Source: JAPPHA01 sp963664045
GTDB lineage: Bacteria; Pseudomonadota; Alphaproteobacteria; Rhodobacterales; Rhodobacteraceae
Assembly (NCBI GenBank): GCA_963664045.2
Contig: CAXXGT010000004.1
Span: 62,001 to 126,000, forward strand
Length of the DNA: 64,000 bases
Direction: 5' to 3'
Shown: in pieces, positions 21,600-30,105 of the stretch
How positions within the stretch are numbered: the stretch's first letter is position 1
Layout: every line of letters starts with the position of its first letter
Translations under genes and position numbers: made by a program
Notes under the pieces: generated by a model
Databases searched by the model: none
The model's input: only the letters and a program-made list of their open reading frames with translations
What the model was told of the DNA's origin: nothing

Positions 21600-23144
21600 C
21601 TAGGCGCTGCCGGCAATTGTCGACTTGCCGGAAACCTGGATCCTCTGGCCTGCCATCAACAGGCCAAGCTGCTCCAGCGTTACCGTGCCCGCATCGAAGA
21701 TACCCATGATTTCACCCTTGAACATCACGCCGATCCGATCGGACAACGCAATGATGTCATCCAGTTCTTCCGACGCCAGGAGTATGGCAAACCCCTCCTT
21801 GCGTTTCTGGAGCAGCAATCCGTGGACATACTCGATCACACCGACGTCCAGTCCCCGGGTCGGCTGATTGGCAAGAAGGCAACACGAACTCGACCACAAC
21901 TCGCGTGCAAGTATGATTTTCTGCGCATTTCCGCCGGAGAGCGTGCTTGTCCTCGCTTTTGTCGACGGCGTGACAATCTCGAAATCGGCGATACCGTTCG
22001 CGGCAAATCTCCCGACCCTGGAATAGTCCAGGAGTGCGTGTCGGGAGAAGTCCGGTTTCTTCTGCAGGCCGAGGATCATGTTTTCCTCGACGGTGAAGTC
22101 GCTGACGAGACCGGCGCCGTACCGGTCATCGGGGATGTAGCCGATTCCCCGGTCGATGGCCGAACGCGGTGACTGGTTGGTAATGTCTTCGCCGTTCAGG
22201 CGCACGTCGCCGTCTTCGATCCTGCGGGCGCCGACCAGGGCTTCGAACAGTTCCTTCTGGCCGTTGCCGGCGACGCCGGCGATGCCGAGAATCTCGTTTG
22301 CATGCAGGTCGAACGAAATCCCGTTGAGCGCCGGAAGTCCCTTGTCGTCCTTGACCTTCACCCCCCGCGCTTCGAGAATCTTTTTGCCGTGTTCGAGCTT
22401 TTCTCTTTGCAGCCGGAACATGACAGCCCGTCCGACCATCAGGTTCGTGAGTTCCGTCCTGGACGTGCCGGCGGTCTCGAGGGTCGAGACGACCCGTCCC
22501 TTTCGCAACACGGTCACCCGGTCCGACAGCATGACTTCGTTCAGCTTGTGGGTGATCAGGATGACCGAGAGGCCGTTTGCGGTCATGCGGCGCACGATGC
22601 GGAAGAGCTTTTCCGATTCCTGCGGCGTCAATGTCGCAGTCGGTTCATCGAGAATGAGCAACTCGACACCGAGATACAGCGCCTTGAGGATTTCAACCCA
22701 TTGCTGTTCGCCCACGGACAGCTGCCAGACCTCCGCGTCGAAGTCGACCTCGATCTCGTAGCTGTCACAGATTTCCGTCAGGCGCCACCGGGCGTCGGCA
22801 AGGTCCAGCGACCAGCCCGTAGCATGCGTTCCGAGAACGATGTTCTCGATTACCGAAAATGTCGAAACGAGAACGAAGTGCTGATGCACCATTCCGACCC
22901 CGCGGGATATCGCATCGCGGGGCGATGTGTAGGATACCTCCTTTCCATCGAGATGTATCGTTCCGGCGTCGGGCCGGAAGAAACCGTAAAGGCATTCCGA
23001 GAGCGTGGACTTGCCTGCCCCGTTTTCTCCCAGCAGGCAGTGGATCTCGCCGCGGCGCACGTCGAAAGAGGCAGAGTCGACGGCGACCACGTCGCCGAAG
23101 CGCTTCGTGATCCCTTCCACCTTCAAGTGTGTGGCGGCGCTCAA
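21600..23144 (-). CDS. BMP-type ABC transporter ATPase with two nucleotide-binding domains, 514 aa
   Basis: Energises the importer. The first domain is complete: Walker A GENGAGKST, signature LSVGEQQ, Walker B LLILDEPTA. The second is the usual degenerate partner: GVAGNGQKE, signature LSGGNAQK, and CCLLANQPTRG in place of a canonical Walker B. The N-terminal start is placed at TTG 23144 because GGAGGG lies 7 bases upstream; a TTG at 23162 would add six residues but has no ribosome-binding site. The gene is followed directly by permease 1. Its binding-protein partner upstream has been hit by an IS66-type element, which now lies between the two genes. Confidence 0.93.
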   Translation of the reverse strand: MSAATHLKVEGITKRFGDVVAVDSASFDVRRGEIHCLLGENGAGKSTLSECLYGFFRPDAGTIHLDGKEVSYTSPRDAISRGVGMVHQHFVLVSTFSVIENIVLGTHATGWSLDLADARWRLTEICDSYEIEVDFDAEVWQLSVGEQQWVEILKALYLGVELLILDEPTATLTPQESEKLFRIVRRMTANGLSVILITHKLNEVMLSDRVTVLRKGRVVSTLETAGTSRTELTNLMVGRAVMFRLQREKLEHGKKILEARGVKVKDDKGLPALNGISFDLHANEILGIAGVAGNGQKELFEALVGARRIEDGDVRLNGEDITNQSPRSAIDRGIGYIPDDRYGAGLVSDFTVEENMILGLQKKPDFSRHALLDYSRVGRFAANGIADFEIVTPSTKARTSTLSGGNAQKIILARELWSSSCCLLANQPTRGLDVGVIEYVHGLLLQKRKEGFAILLASEELDDIIALSDRIGVMFKGEIMGIFDAGTVTLEQLGLLMAGQRIQVSGKSTIAGSA

Positions 23145-23265
23145 CGTGTCACCCTCCGTCAAGCTGCAAGACTATGACAAACGGTGAACTTGGGGAATGG
23201 GAAGTCGCGGCGAAGAGATCCGTCCAAAAAGCCTCTTCGCCGCGCCGGATTTGACTGAAATGAAT

Positions 23266-23308
23266 TCAGTCGGGCTTGGGAACATCTATGATCACGGGGA
23301 CTTCCAAC
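23266..23308 (-). pseudogene. Detached 3' end of the BMP binding-protein gene
   Basis: Reading leftwards from the IS66 left end, the minus strand gives VPVIIDVPKPD followed by TGA at 23268-23266. This is the missing C-terminus of the binding protein whose body lies at 26604-27609. The 8 bases CTTCCAAC at 23301-23308 are one copy of the target duplication, the other being 26604-26611. Confidence 0.92.
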
Positions 23309-23406
23309 GTAAGCGGGTAAATGGCGACGTCTGATAATTCGGTTGCTCACGCGAGGGTTGGGTGGGGATAATTCCGGTCATTCATCAATGATCGGAGGAA
23401 ATTGTC

Positions 23407-23691
23407 ATGTCAGGTTTGAATGGTTCGGCTGGTTCCCGTCGTGCGCCGGTGGTGCGCAGCGCAGACGAGTGGAGCGGCATCATGGCGGACTTCGAGCGCT
23501 CGGGGCTGTCGCAACGGGAGTTTTGCGAGTCCCGTGGGCTGTCCTCGAAGACCTTCTCGAACTGGCGGTGCCGTCTCCGCCCTGGGGGCGGGAAGGGATC
23601 CTTTGTCGAGCTTGCGCCGCCGGTTTCCTCGGGCTGGGACGTCGAGCTTGACCTGGGCGACGGGGTTGTCCTGCGGGTTCGGCGGTCGTGA
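23407..23691 (+). CDS. tnpA: IS66 accessory protein TnpA, 94 aa
   Basis: Small helix-turn-helix-like protein of IS66 elements. The block WSGIMADFERSGLSQREFCESRG is the recognised IS66 Orf1 motif, followed by a basic stretch (NWRCRLRPGGGKG) and the C-terminal ELDLGDGVVLRVRR strand. It begins at ATG 23407 behind GGAGG, 98 bases inside the left end, and its stop overlaps the tnpB start. It probably helps transposition; its exact role is not settled for the family. Confidence 0.93.
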   Translation: MSGLNGSAGSRRAPVVRSADEWSGIMADFERSGLSQREFCESRGLSSKTFSNWRCRLRPGGGKGSFVELAPPVSSGWDVELDLGDGVVLRVRRS

Positions 23692-24053
23692 TGCTCGGCG
23701 GCTGGCCGCGGGGCGGCATCTGGCTGTCGACGGACCCGGCCGACATGCGGCGCAGTTTCGACGGGCTGTGCGCGCTGGTGTCGGGCCATCTCGGGTGCAA
23801 TCCGGCCGATGGACGCTGGTACGTGTTCGTCAACCGGCGCCGGACCATCGTAAAGGTCCTGGGCTTCGAGCGGGGCGGCTTCTTCATCTGGTCCAAGCGC
23901 CTGGAGCAGGGCCTGTTCGCCCCGCCTCCGGCCTCCGGCCATGCGGCGCTTGCATTGTCTTCGACCGAGTTGATGGCCCTGATCGACGGCATCGACGTCA
24001 CCGTTCGCCGCCGTCGCAAGCGTTACGGCGGTCCCCGGCTGGCGTCCGGGTGA
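23688..24053 (+). CDS. tnpB: IS66 accessory protein TnpB (Orf2), 121 aa
   Basis: Recognised by the N-terminal TDPADMRRSFDGLCALV block and the DGRWYVFVNRRRTIVKVL and GGFFIWSKRLEQG motifs that define the IS66 Orf2 family. It starts with GTG 23688 overlapping the tnpA stop (or ATG 23691), so the two are translationally coupled. Its last 31 bases overlap the end of tnpC, which is read from the opposite strand. Length is normal for the family. Confidence 0.94.
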   Translation: MMLGGWPRGGIWLSTDPADMRRSFDGLCALVSGHLGCNPADGRWYVFVNRRRTIVKVLGFERGGFFIWSKRLEQGLFAPPPASGHAALALSSTELMALIDGIDVTVRRRRKRYGGPRLASG

Positions 24054-25756
24054 GCCCGGACGACGGTCATGTCGATGCTGCCGGTCATCGGGGTGTCGGC
24101 GAAGAGGTCCTTCCACAGGCGTGGCGTCAGTTCGTGGACCCGGTCGGCCGGATGGGTGTCGATGCGCTGGAAGACATCGCCCAGATAGGTTGCAGGGCTG
24201 ATCCCGAGCAGGAAACAGGTGGCGACGAGGCTGTTGACGATCCCGACGTTCCGTGCGCCGGATTCTGTCCAGGAAAAAAGCCAGTTCTTCTGTCCCAGCT
24301 TGATGCGGCGCAGTGCGCGCTCGACACCATTCGAGTCGATCGGCACCAACGGGTCTTCGAGGAACACCTCGAGGGCCTGCTGGCGTTCGACGGCGTAGGT
24401 GACCGCCCGGCGGATCGGGTGCTTCGGCGTCAGCGCCGGGTCCCCGAGCGTCCGCTCACACCATTGCCAGAAGGCGTCGACCAGCGGGCGGGTGCGGGTG
24501 CGCCGCGCCTCCAGGCGTTCAGGCGGCGGCCGGGTACGGAATTCCTTCTCGATCCCGTACATGCCCCCGATCAGATCCAGCGCCTTCCCGGCGAACACCG
24601 GATGGTTGTCCAGCTGCTCCTCGAAATTGCGCCTCGTATGCGCCCAGCAATTTTGCTGCCTCACCGCCTCCCCCCGCGCCTCGGCGTAAGCCGCGTAGGC
24701 GCCGTAGCCGTCGCTGACCAGCGTGCCCTCGAAATCGCCGAGGAACCGCGCGACATGGTGGTGGGCGCGGGAGGGCGCGAAGTGGAACACCACTTCGTCC
24801 CGGTCGCCGAGCACCGGCCAGTAGTAGCATTGTTTCATCTTGCCCGGCCTGTCCGGGTCGCGCCCGGCCCGCACCGGCGTCTCGTCCATGACGATGACGG
24901 AACTTTCCAGAACCGAGCGGCACTGGGCCTCGAACACCGGCTCCAGCAGCGAGATCGCCCGGTTGGCCCAGCCACTCAGGGACTTGCGGCTGACGGTGAT
25001 CCCGCTCTCGGCCAGCATCTGGTGCTGGCGGTAGAGGGGGAGATGCCAGGCGAACTTGTCGACCAGCATTCCGGCGATAAAGCTCACATCGGCGCAGGAG
25101 CTCTTGAACACGCCCTCGACGGCCGGGGCGCAGACCAGGGCGCCGGAGGATCTGATCTTCGCCTTCTTGTAATGGTAACGCAGCACCACGTGGCGGATCG
25201 GCACCGATGCCAGCTTGCAGCACACCCGCTCGGAGATGATGTCGTATTCACCCTCCGCCAGCCCCTCGATCTCCGGCGGCATCACGTCGATGTCGATCAC
25301 CGTCGCCTCGGGGCCGAAGCGCAGCCCGGTGCCGTTGACGGCATCGCCACGATCCTTCTTGCGCCCGTTGACGCCGCCCCGGGGCTTCTTTTCGGCTTTC
25401 TTTTCGGCCTCGCCTTTCCTTTCGGCTTCGGGCTCATCCTCCCCGGCATCCGGCGATGCGGCGCCATCGGAGGCGGCGTCGGCGTTGCGGCGCTTCTCCG
25501 AGCGCCGGCCGTACTGCTGGCGCTCGTAGCGGGCGAGCTGGTCGCGAAGCGCACTGTTCTTCGCCACTTCCTCGGTGAGCTTGTCCTGTAGCGCGGCAAT
25601 GATCGTCGACTGCGTCCCGGCAAGCCCGAACAACTCCCTGAACAGGGAGACAGCCCCCCGCAGCAGGCCGCCGCCGCCCAGCCCCGCGAACTCCGCATGG
25701 AGCCCGTCGAGCCTCTGGCGGACCGCATCCGGGTCGTGAGGGTCGATCCCGCTCAT
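24023..25756 (-). CDS. tnpC: IS66 family DDE transposase TnpC, 577 aa
   Basis: The catalytic transposase. It has an N-terminal leucine-zipper-like region (about 60-90), a YGRRSEKRR basic patch, and the cysteine-containing domain ending ISERVCCKLASVP. The DDE core follows, with first Asp in VIVMDETPVRAGRD, second Asp in GTLVSDGYGAYAAYA and Glu in VPIDSNGVERALRRIKLGQKNW. The C-terminal IS66 helical tail (SLVATCFLLGISPATYL) is present. ATG 25756 overlaps the methylase stop (ATGA), so tnpC is translated from the methylase transcript. In ordinary IS66 elements tnpC follows tnpB on the same strand; here it is convergent. Confidence 0.95.
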   Translation of the reverse strand: MSGIDPHDPDAVRQRLDGLHAEFAGLGGGGLLRGAVSLFRELFGLAGTQSTIIAALQDKLTEEVAKNSALRDQLARYERQQYGRRSEKRRNADAASDGAASPDAGEDEPEAERKGEAEKKAEKKPRGGVNGRKKDRGDAVNGTGLRFGPEATVIDIDVMPPEIEGLAEGEYDIISERVCCKLASVPIRHVVLRYHYKKAKIRSSGALVCAPAVEGVFKSSCADVSFIAGMLVDKFAWHLPLYRQHQMLAESGITVSRKSLSGWANRAISLLEPVFEAQCRSVLESSVIVMDETPVRAGRDPDRPGKMKQCYYWPVLGDRDEVVFHFAPSRAHHHVARFLGDFEGTLVSDGYGAYAAYAEARGEAVRQQNCWAHTRRNFEEQLDNHPVFAGKALDLIGGMYGIEKEFRTRPPPERLEARRTRTRPLVDAFWQWCERTLGDPALTPKHPIRRAVTYAVERQQALEVFLEDPLVPIDSNGVERALRRIKLGQKNWLFSWTESGARNVGIVNSLVATCFLLGISPATYLGDVFQRIDTHPADRVHELTPRLWKDLFADTPMTGSIDMTVVRAHPDASRGPP

Positions 25757-26418
25757 TCCTCCGCCTCCTCCGCCATGATCGCCGCCAGCACCGCCAGGCG
25801 CTCGCCCCGGGGCATCGCCGCGTAGCGCCGCCCCCAGCTCGCCGCCTTGCGCTTGACGGTCTGACGGTGGGTGAAATTCCGTCCGGCGAAGGCCGCCCAG
25901 TGCACCCGGTCGGGCGCGAAGTTGAACCACAGCTTCTCGGTGACGATGCAGGACTGGTTGTTGACCTGGATCTCCAGCGAATGCCAGTCGGAGAGGTGTT
26001 CGTCGTAGAGCCGGGACGGATAGCCGGAGACCATCGCCGAACAGGGCAGCGACTTCAGGATGCCGAGAAGCTCCACATGGTCGGCGTCCGTATAGTCGTA
26101 ACGGTAGCGGCGCTGCGACTTGCGCGCAGACTGCACGTAGGGCGGGTCGGCATAGACCAGCTCGCGGCCGTCGAAGTCGAAATCAGACAGGAACGCGTGG
26201 CAGCAACCATGGTGAAGCTCGACCGGATAGGCGCAGCTGAAGGTGTCGATGGCCCGGCGGTTGAGATCGATGCCGATGTTCCTGAGCGCCGGAGGCTTGC
26301 GCTTCATGATGGCGCCGCCCCCAAGATGTGTCTCAATATATGCGACATGCGGCGGACACATCGCGATGAGCGGTTGGCAAAGACCAGAGGTCGCTTTCGA
26401 TCCAAACCATGCGCCCAT
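25753..26418 (-). CDS. DNA adenine methylase (D12 class) carried by the IS66 element, 221 aa
   Basis: A predicted N6-adenine DNA methyltransferase. Motif I-like AYIETHLGGGAIMKRKP binds AdoMet, and the catalytic motif IV DPPY is in LVYADPPYVQSARKSQ. A block ending NFAPDRVHWAAFAGRNFTHRQ follows. It is a compact, Dam-like protein without a separate target-recognition domain of known type. ATG 26418 starts 161 bases inside the right end of the element. Its stop overlaps the tnpC start, so the methylase and transposase form one operon. The sequence it methylates is unknown; one idea is that it marks or protects the element's own DNA during transposition. Confidence 0.88.
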   Translation of the reverse strand: MGAWFGSKATSGLCQPLIAMCPPHVAYIETHLGGGAIMKRKPPALRNIGIDLNRRAIDTFSCAYPVELHHGCCHAFLSDFDFDGRELVYADPPYVQSARKSQRRYRYDYTDADHVELLGILKSLPCSAMVSGYPSRLYDEHLSDWHSLEIQVNNQSCIVTEKLWFNFAPDRVHWAAFAGRNFTHRQTVKRKAASWGRRYAAMPRGERLAVLAAIMAEEAEE

Positions 26419-26574
26419 GGCCGTTCTCCCCGATGATTCGTCTTGATTCGCCGGGAATAGCCCCGGCGCCCTATCGTGTCAAACGGAAAAAACGGCGCAG
26501 CAGCAGCAAATTGGAGAATGTCAGGCCGCAGGATCGGCCGCAGCCGACAGGACGAAACCAGAAACCAGGCGAAA

Positions 26575-27609
26575 TCAACAGACGTCGCCGTTTACCCGCT
26601 TACCTTCCAACGCTCCCGAAACAATGGCTGCCCTCGCGTCGGCGACACGTTTCTTGAGTTCGTCCGGAACCATGTCGGCCAAACCGTGGTAGGGAGAAAT
26701 GTCGCTGCCTCCCTCGGCCATGGAGAACCACATGGGTTCCTCGTTTCCGGCAAAAGGCTGACCGGTCGCCTTGTGCGTGTACCATTCGTCGAGAATCCAG
26801 CGAAGGCCGGGTTCCCAGTGCAGTTGCGTGCCGCTGAGCACGACGTCCGGCGCCATGCTGGACGTGTCCTTGTACTTGCTCAGGCAAAATATCTGCCTGT
26901 TTTCGCACGCTTCGAAAACCTCCCCGGCCATCTGGTAGACGACATCGGCGCCGGCCGCGGCCTGGGCATAGGTCGCCTCAATCGCCTTGGGCGGATCATA
27001 CCAGGATTCGATAAACGTCAACTTCATCTTGACGTCTGGATTGACCGTTCGCGCCCCGGCACGGAAGGCATGCAGCTGGTCGTTGATGTCATCCGCCGGG
27101 AAGCTCCCGACTGCACCGATGACGCCGGTCTTCGAGATTCCTGCGGCGAGGATTCCCAGCAGGTACGCGGCTTCATGAAGCCGGGCGTAGACCAGGTAGT
27201 GGTTTTCACCGGCATTGTAATTGCCGCTCCCGAGCGAAACCCACATAATCTCCGGGTACACGGATTGAAGATTCTTGATCTGGTCGCTGTGGGCAGACGC
27301 ACTGAGTATGATGTCGTACTTGCCCGACTTGGCAAGCAGGCGCATGACCGATTCCGCCTGTTCACCGTAGACCGCGTCCTGTTCATCATACGTAATGGTC
27401 AAACCATGCGGCTTGTCTGCGGCCAACGTGTCCAGCGTTTCCTGGACGAGCTTGTCCCAGACACCTTCGGGACCGACGGAGTACATCAGGGCAATGCGGA
27501 CCTGTTCCGGTTTGTCCGCCGCGGTGGCGGCGCCGAACGGCCACACGACCAGCAGCGACATCCACAAGATTCCTGCACCCCATCGCAATACTGACTTGAT
27601 AGTCATCAT
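26575..27609 (-). pseudogene. BMP-family ABC substrate-binding protein, C-terminus replaced by IS66
   Basis: Periplasmic binding protein of the importer encoded downstream. A signal peptide (MMTIKSVLRWGAGILWMSLL, cleavage near ATAAD) is followed by the BMP domain (IALMYSVGPEGVWDKLVQE, HSDQIKNLQSVYPEIMWVSL, GVIGAVGSFPADDINDQLHA). ATG 27609 has GGGAGG 5 bases upstream. After SGALE the original 11 residues have been replaced by 9 encoded by the IS66 right end, with a stop at 26575. Nearly all of the protein survives, so binding may be retained, but IS66 now separates the gene from its ATPase and permeases. Whether it is still functional is uncertain. Confidence 0.88.
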
Positions 27610-27750
27610 TGAATCCTCCCTTCGACGATACTTTTTCCGGCAGAAGCACCGGTTTGCGGCCCCACTCCGAATTCGTTCTTTCGCGGAAAGGTGCCGGACG
27701 CGACCCGATGCCAGGCTTGAGCTACGGCACGCGGGCAATGTCACGGAATT

Positions 27751-27779
27751 TTTATAATTTATAAATTTTGTCGGATCAA
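27751..27779 (-). promoter_or_regulatory. Sigma70-type promoter of the BMP importer operon
   Basis: On the minus strand TTGATC (27779-27774) and TATAAA (27756-27751) are separated by 17 bases. The predicted start site is about 135 bases before the binding-protein ATG. The AT-rich -10 context contains ATAAATTATAA, which is shared with the promoters at 19305-19320 and 51381-51394. Confidence 0.5.
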
Positions 27780-27924
27780 CTTTCGATGCCGGGACAACCG
27801 GAACTCGGTCATGAATTGCGAACGGATGACAACCGGATGGCGCCGCCGCAAGATGCCAGAATCTTGCGGCGACGGACACGTGAACGACCCGGTGAGAACG
27901 ATTGCCCGACGGCGTATCCCGACA

Positions 27925-28380
27925 TCATCGAATTGAGGGATACAGTGACTTCGACTTCAGCTTGATGCGGGCGTCCTCGGTCCGGAACCGCCAGCTGACG
28001 GGTTTCGCGGAAACGTTGCGGTGTTACTGCCATGCCGTGGCTTCGAACAGGCCAGCATGGTCAGCCTGGCCTCGCAATCGCCGTCAAGAAGGCGCTTCTT
28101 CCGGTTCGCCTGAACCTTGCGCTCCAGAGCCGCCTCAAGTCCCTCCATGACGCATCGCTTGCACACCCTCTCTACCGTCGCGGTCCCGATCTCGAGAACC
28201 TCGGCGATTTCCGCGTTGCTGCGGCCGCCGTCAGGGCGGCTCTCGTCAGCCAGAAACAGAATGTGCGCCCGGCGGCGGCGCTCCCTGGAACCCTTGCCGC
28301 TGTCCAGTATCTTCTTCAAGTGCCTTGCGTTCATCTTTCCCGATCCGGACCTTGTAGATTTTCTTGCCTGTCGAATTCAT
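27925..28380 (-). pseudogene. IS630-family transposase relic with internal deletion
   Basis: The N-terminal helix-turn-helix domain is recognisable (KIYKVRIGKDERKAL, a frameshift, then RRRAHILFLADESRPD and NAEIAEVLEIGTATVERVCKR). It is joined directly to the family's C-terminal end (RNVSAKPVSWRFRTEDARIK), so the whole DDE core is missing. A second C-terminal copy lies at 30690-30845. Dead. Confidence 0.8.
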
Positions 28381-28584
28381 TGCCTGCTGCCTCCGGAATG
28401 TTCCCGGGACCAGCGCCGCACTGCGTATGCCGGTGAAACGCAGTCAGCGGCCGCTGAGCGCCTGCCCGGAAAGCTTCGTTGCTTGACATTGTTGCAGACA
28501 ATATACATTGCCCGGCTGACAGGGAGACCGCCTCAGACTACAATCGAAACACCTTCATTTCCATGCTGTCAGGATGGTAGGGGC

Positions 28585-29209
28585 ATGGGAGGACCGAAGA
28601 CCGTGACGACACGGACCAAACGCAAGGAGACCCGCCGGGCCCACCTACCAGGATGTGCTGGATTCTCCGCCCCACAAGGTCGCCGAGGTGATCGCCGGAA
28701 CCCTCCATACCTACCCGAGGCCAGCCATGCGTCATGCCTGGGCGAGTTCCGGCATTGGCGCCAAGATCAATCCGGCATTCAACCATGGCGATGGCGGTCC
28801 CGGCGGCTGGTGGATCGACTTCGAGCCGGAACTTCACCTTGGCGCAGACATCGTGGTGCCGGACTTCGCCGGTTGGGGGCGCGAGACGATGCCCGAGTAT
28901 CCGGACGCGGCATATTGCGCGGTCGTGCCGGACTGGATCTGCGAGGTGCTCTCGCCTCCTACACGGCGGCTGGACCAGGGCGAGAAGCGGGATCTCCATG
29001 CCCGCGAAGGCGTTCGCCAACTCTGGTTCGTCGATCCCGATGCACGGACGCTCGAGGCCTTCGAGTTGCGTGAGGGGCACTGGCTGCTGCTGGCGACGCT
29101 CGTCGATGACGTGCCGGTTTCCCTTCCCCCCTTCGACGCCATCACCTTCCCGCTTGACGCCCTCTGGCCCGAGGTGATCGCAGGCGTTGAAAAGGGGGAT
29201 GTCGGTTGA
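28585..29209 (+). pseudogene. Uma2-family (DUF820) endonuclease-like gene with 5' frameshift
   Basis: Uma2 proteins have a restriction-endonuclease-like fold and are common near mobile DNA. The body, in frame from 28655, has DSPPHKVAEVIAGTLHTYPR, the catalytic-type LGADIVVPDFAGW (Asp) and ICEVLSPPTRRLDQGEKRD (Glu, Lys), and REGVRQLWFVDP. The natural N-terminus beginning ATG 28585 (GGPKTVTTRTKRKETRRA) is one base out of frame: an extra C in GGGCCCACC at about 28638 breaks it before TYQDVLD. If that base is a sequencing error the gene is intact. The GTG at 28655 has no good ribosome-binding site. A remnant of a second copy is at 47545. Confidence 0.75.
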
Positions 29210-29678
29210 TATTCGATCATTCTTCGCCAGAAACGAAACAGTCCTGCGGTGTGCCATGAACGGCGATAGGAAACTTAGGGAAAAACTTGCCAAGCTGGAG
29301 GCGCTGTTCCGGCGAGCGGGCAGTCCGGGAGAGAAGTCGGCTGCCGGTGTCGCGATCGAACGGCTACGGGGTCGTTTGGCAAGAGCGGGCAGGGAGGAAG
29401 AGCCCGAAGTCGAAATCCGGTATTCGCTGCCCGACATGTGGTGCGTCGATCTGTTCTGCGCGGTGTGTCGCAAGTACGGAGTGCGGCCTTACCGTTACAA
29501 GCGACAGCGCCACACGACCGTCATGGTGCGCGTTCGCGAACGACAGTTCGACCGGGAGGTGTGGCCGGAGTATTGTCAACTTCAGTCCGAATTGGCCGCC
29601 TACTTCAACGACGTGACCGACCACCTGATCTCGCGCGTCATGGGATCGCGAGGCAGCAGTACGCTTGATCTGAAATAG
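29199..29678 (+). CDS. DUF2786-like small protein, about 159 aa
   Basis: The N-terminal part (KLREKLAKLEALFRRAGSPG and EKSAAGVAIERLRGRL) resembles the DUF2786 helical domain found in phage and mobile-element proteins. A central block DMWCVDLFCAVCRKYGVRPY with CxxC may bind metal, followed by RQRHTTVMVRVRERQFDREVW. The start is uncertain: ATG 29199 overlaps the Uma2 stop by 11 bases and is preceded by AAGGGGG, while ATG 29256 fits the domain start better. Function is unknown. It is followed 16 bases later by a DUF6429 gene, so the three may be one cluster. Confidence 0.65.
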   Translation: MSVDIRSFFARNETVLRCAMNGDRKLREKLAKLEALFRRAGSPGEKSAAGVAIERLRGRLARAGREEEPEVEIRYSLPDMWCVDLFCAVCRKYGVRPYRYKRQRHTTVMVRVRERQFDREVWPEYCQLQSELAAYFNDVTDHLISRVMGSRGSSTLDLK

Positions 29679-29694
29679 AAAGAGTGCCCAGGCG

Positions 29695-29946
29695 ATGAGC
29701 GACGACCGAACGAGTGACAGGATTGATGAAGCGGTTCTGGCATTGCTCTATCTCAACATTTGTGAGCGTTTTCGCTTCGGCGGCGCGCGCGCATGGAAAT
29801 GCCTCAACTGGGATGCCATGGACAGGCTTCACGACAGCGACCTCATCTCCGATCCGGCGGGCAAGGCGAAATCCGTCTACCTGACCGACGAGGGACTTTC
29901 CCGGGCCGAAGCTGCCTGCCAACGACTGTTCGGGGACGACGGTTAG
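29695..29946 (+). CDS. DUF6429-family protein, 83 aa
   Basis: A short conserved protein: IDEAVLALLYLNICERF, RAWKCLNWDAMDRLHDSDLI, SDPAGKAKSVYLTDEGLSRAE match the family pattern of a small winged-helix-like fold. The ATG at 29695 follows the DUF2786-like gene by 16 bases. Such proteins are widespread and usually found near mobile elements; the function is not known to me. Downstream sequence is a resolvase fragment. Confidence 0.75.
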   Translation: MSDDRTSDRIDEAVLALLYLNICERFRFGGARAWKCLNWDAMDRLHDSDLISDPAGKAKSVYLTDEGLSRAEAACQRLFGDDG

Positions 29947-30012
29947 GCTGACAACCCTGGCCCTGACGACGAACCTGCGCGGCGACGAAGGCCGAGGCCC
30001 GAAGACGAAACT

Positions 30013-30105
30013 CGCCAGTTCATCGACCTCGGCGTCTCCCGTGCTGTGATTGCCAAGATTACGGGCGTTTCCCGATCAACCCACTACAATTTCATGGCTG
30101 CCCCC
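30013..30105 (+). pseudogene. Resolvase C-terminal helix-turn-helix fragment
   Basis: The frame reads TRQFIDLGVSRAVIAKITGV then SRSTHYNFM, the DNA-binding tail of a serine resolvase. It is closely similar to the fragment at 49957-50060 (LGVSKSAIARITGVSRQTLY). The catalytic domain is absent. Isolated relic. Confidence 0.65.

Larger units (their letters stand above)
23309..26603 (+). mobile_element. Complete IS66-type element with methylase passenger, 3295 bp
   Basis: The 25-base terminal repeats are at 23309-23333 and 26579-26603, beginning GTAAGCGGGTAAA and differing at one position. The 8-base target duplication CTTCCAAC (23301-23308 and 26604-26611) is perfect, as expected for IS66. Gene content is tnpA and tnpB on the plus strand, then tnpC and a DNA adenine methylase on the minus strand. 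The convergent layout and the passenger gene are not the canonical IS66 arrangement. All genes look intact, so the insertion is probably recent and the element may be active. Confidence 0.95.

Noticed and set aside
23420..25591. 723-residue plus-strand frame across the IS66 element
   Set aside because: It is out of frame with tnpA and tnpB and antisense to tnpC; both real sets of genes have clear family motifs.
24023..26418. Assembly inversion as explanation of the convergent tnpC-methylase block
   Set aside because: Not excluded by sequence alone, but the methylase-tnpC overlap, intact ends and a perfect target duplication favour a natural unit; read mapping would decide.
26476..27594. 372-residue plus-strand frame
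   Set aside because: Antisense of the BMP binding-protein gene, which has a signal peptide, Shine-Dalgarno site and domain motifs.
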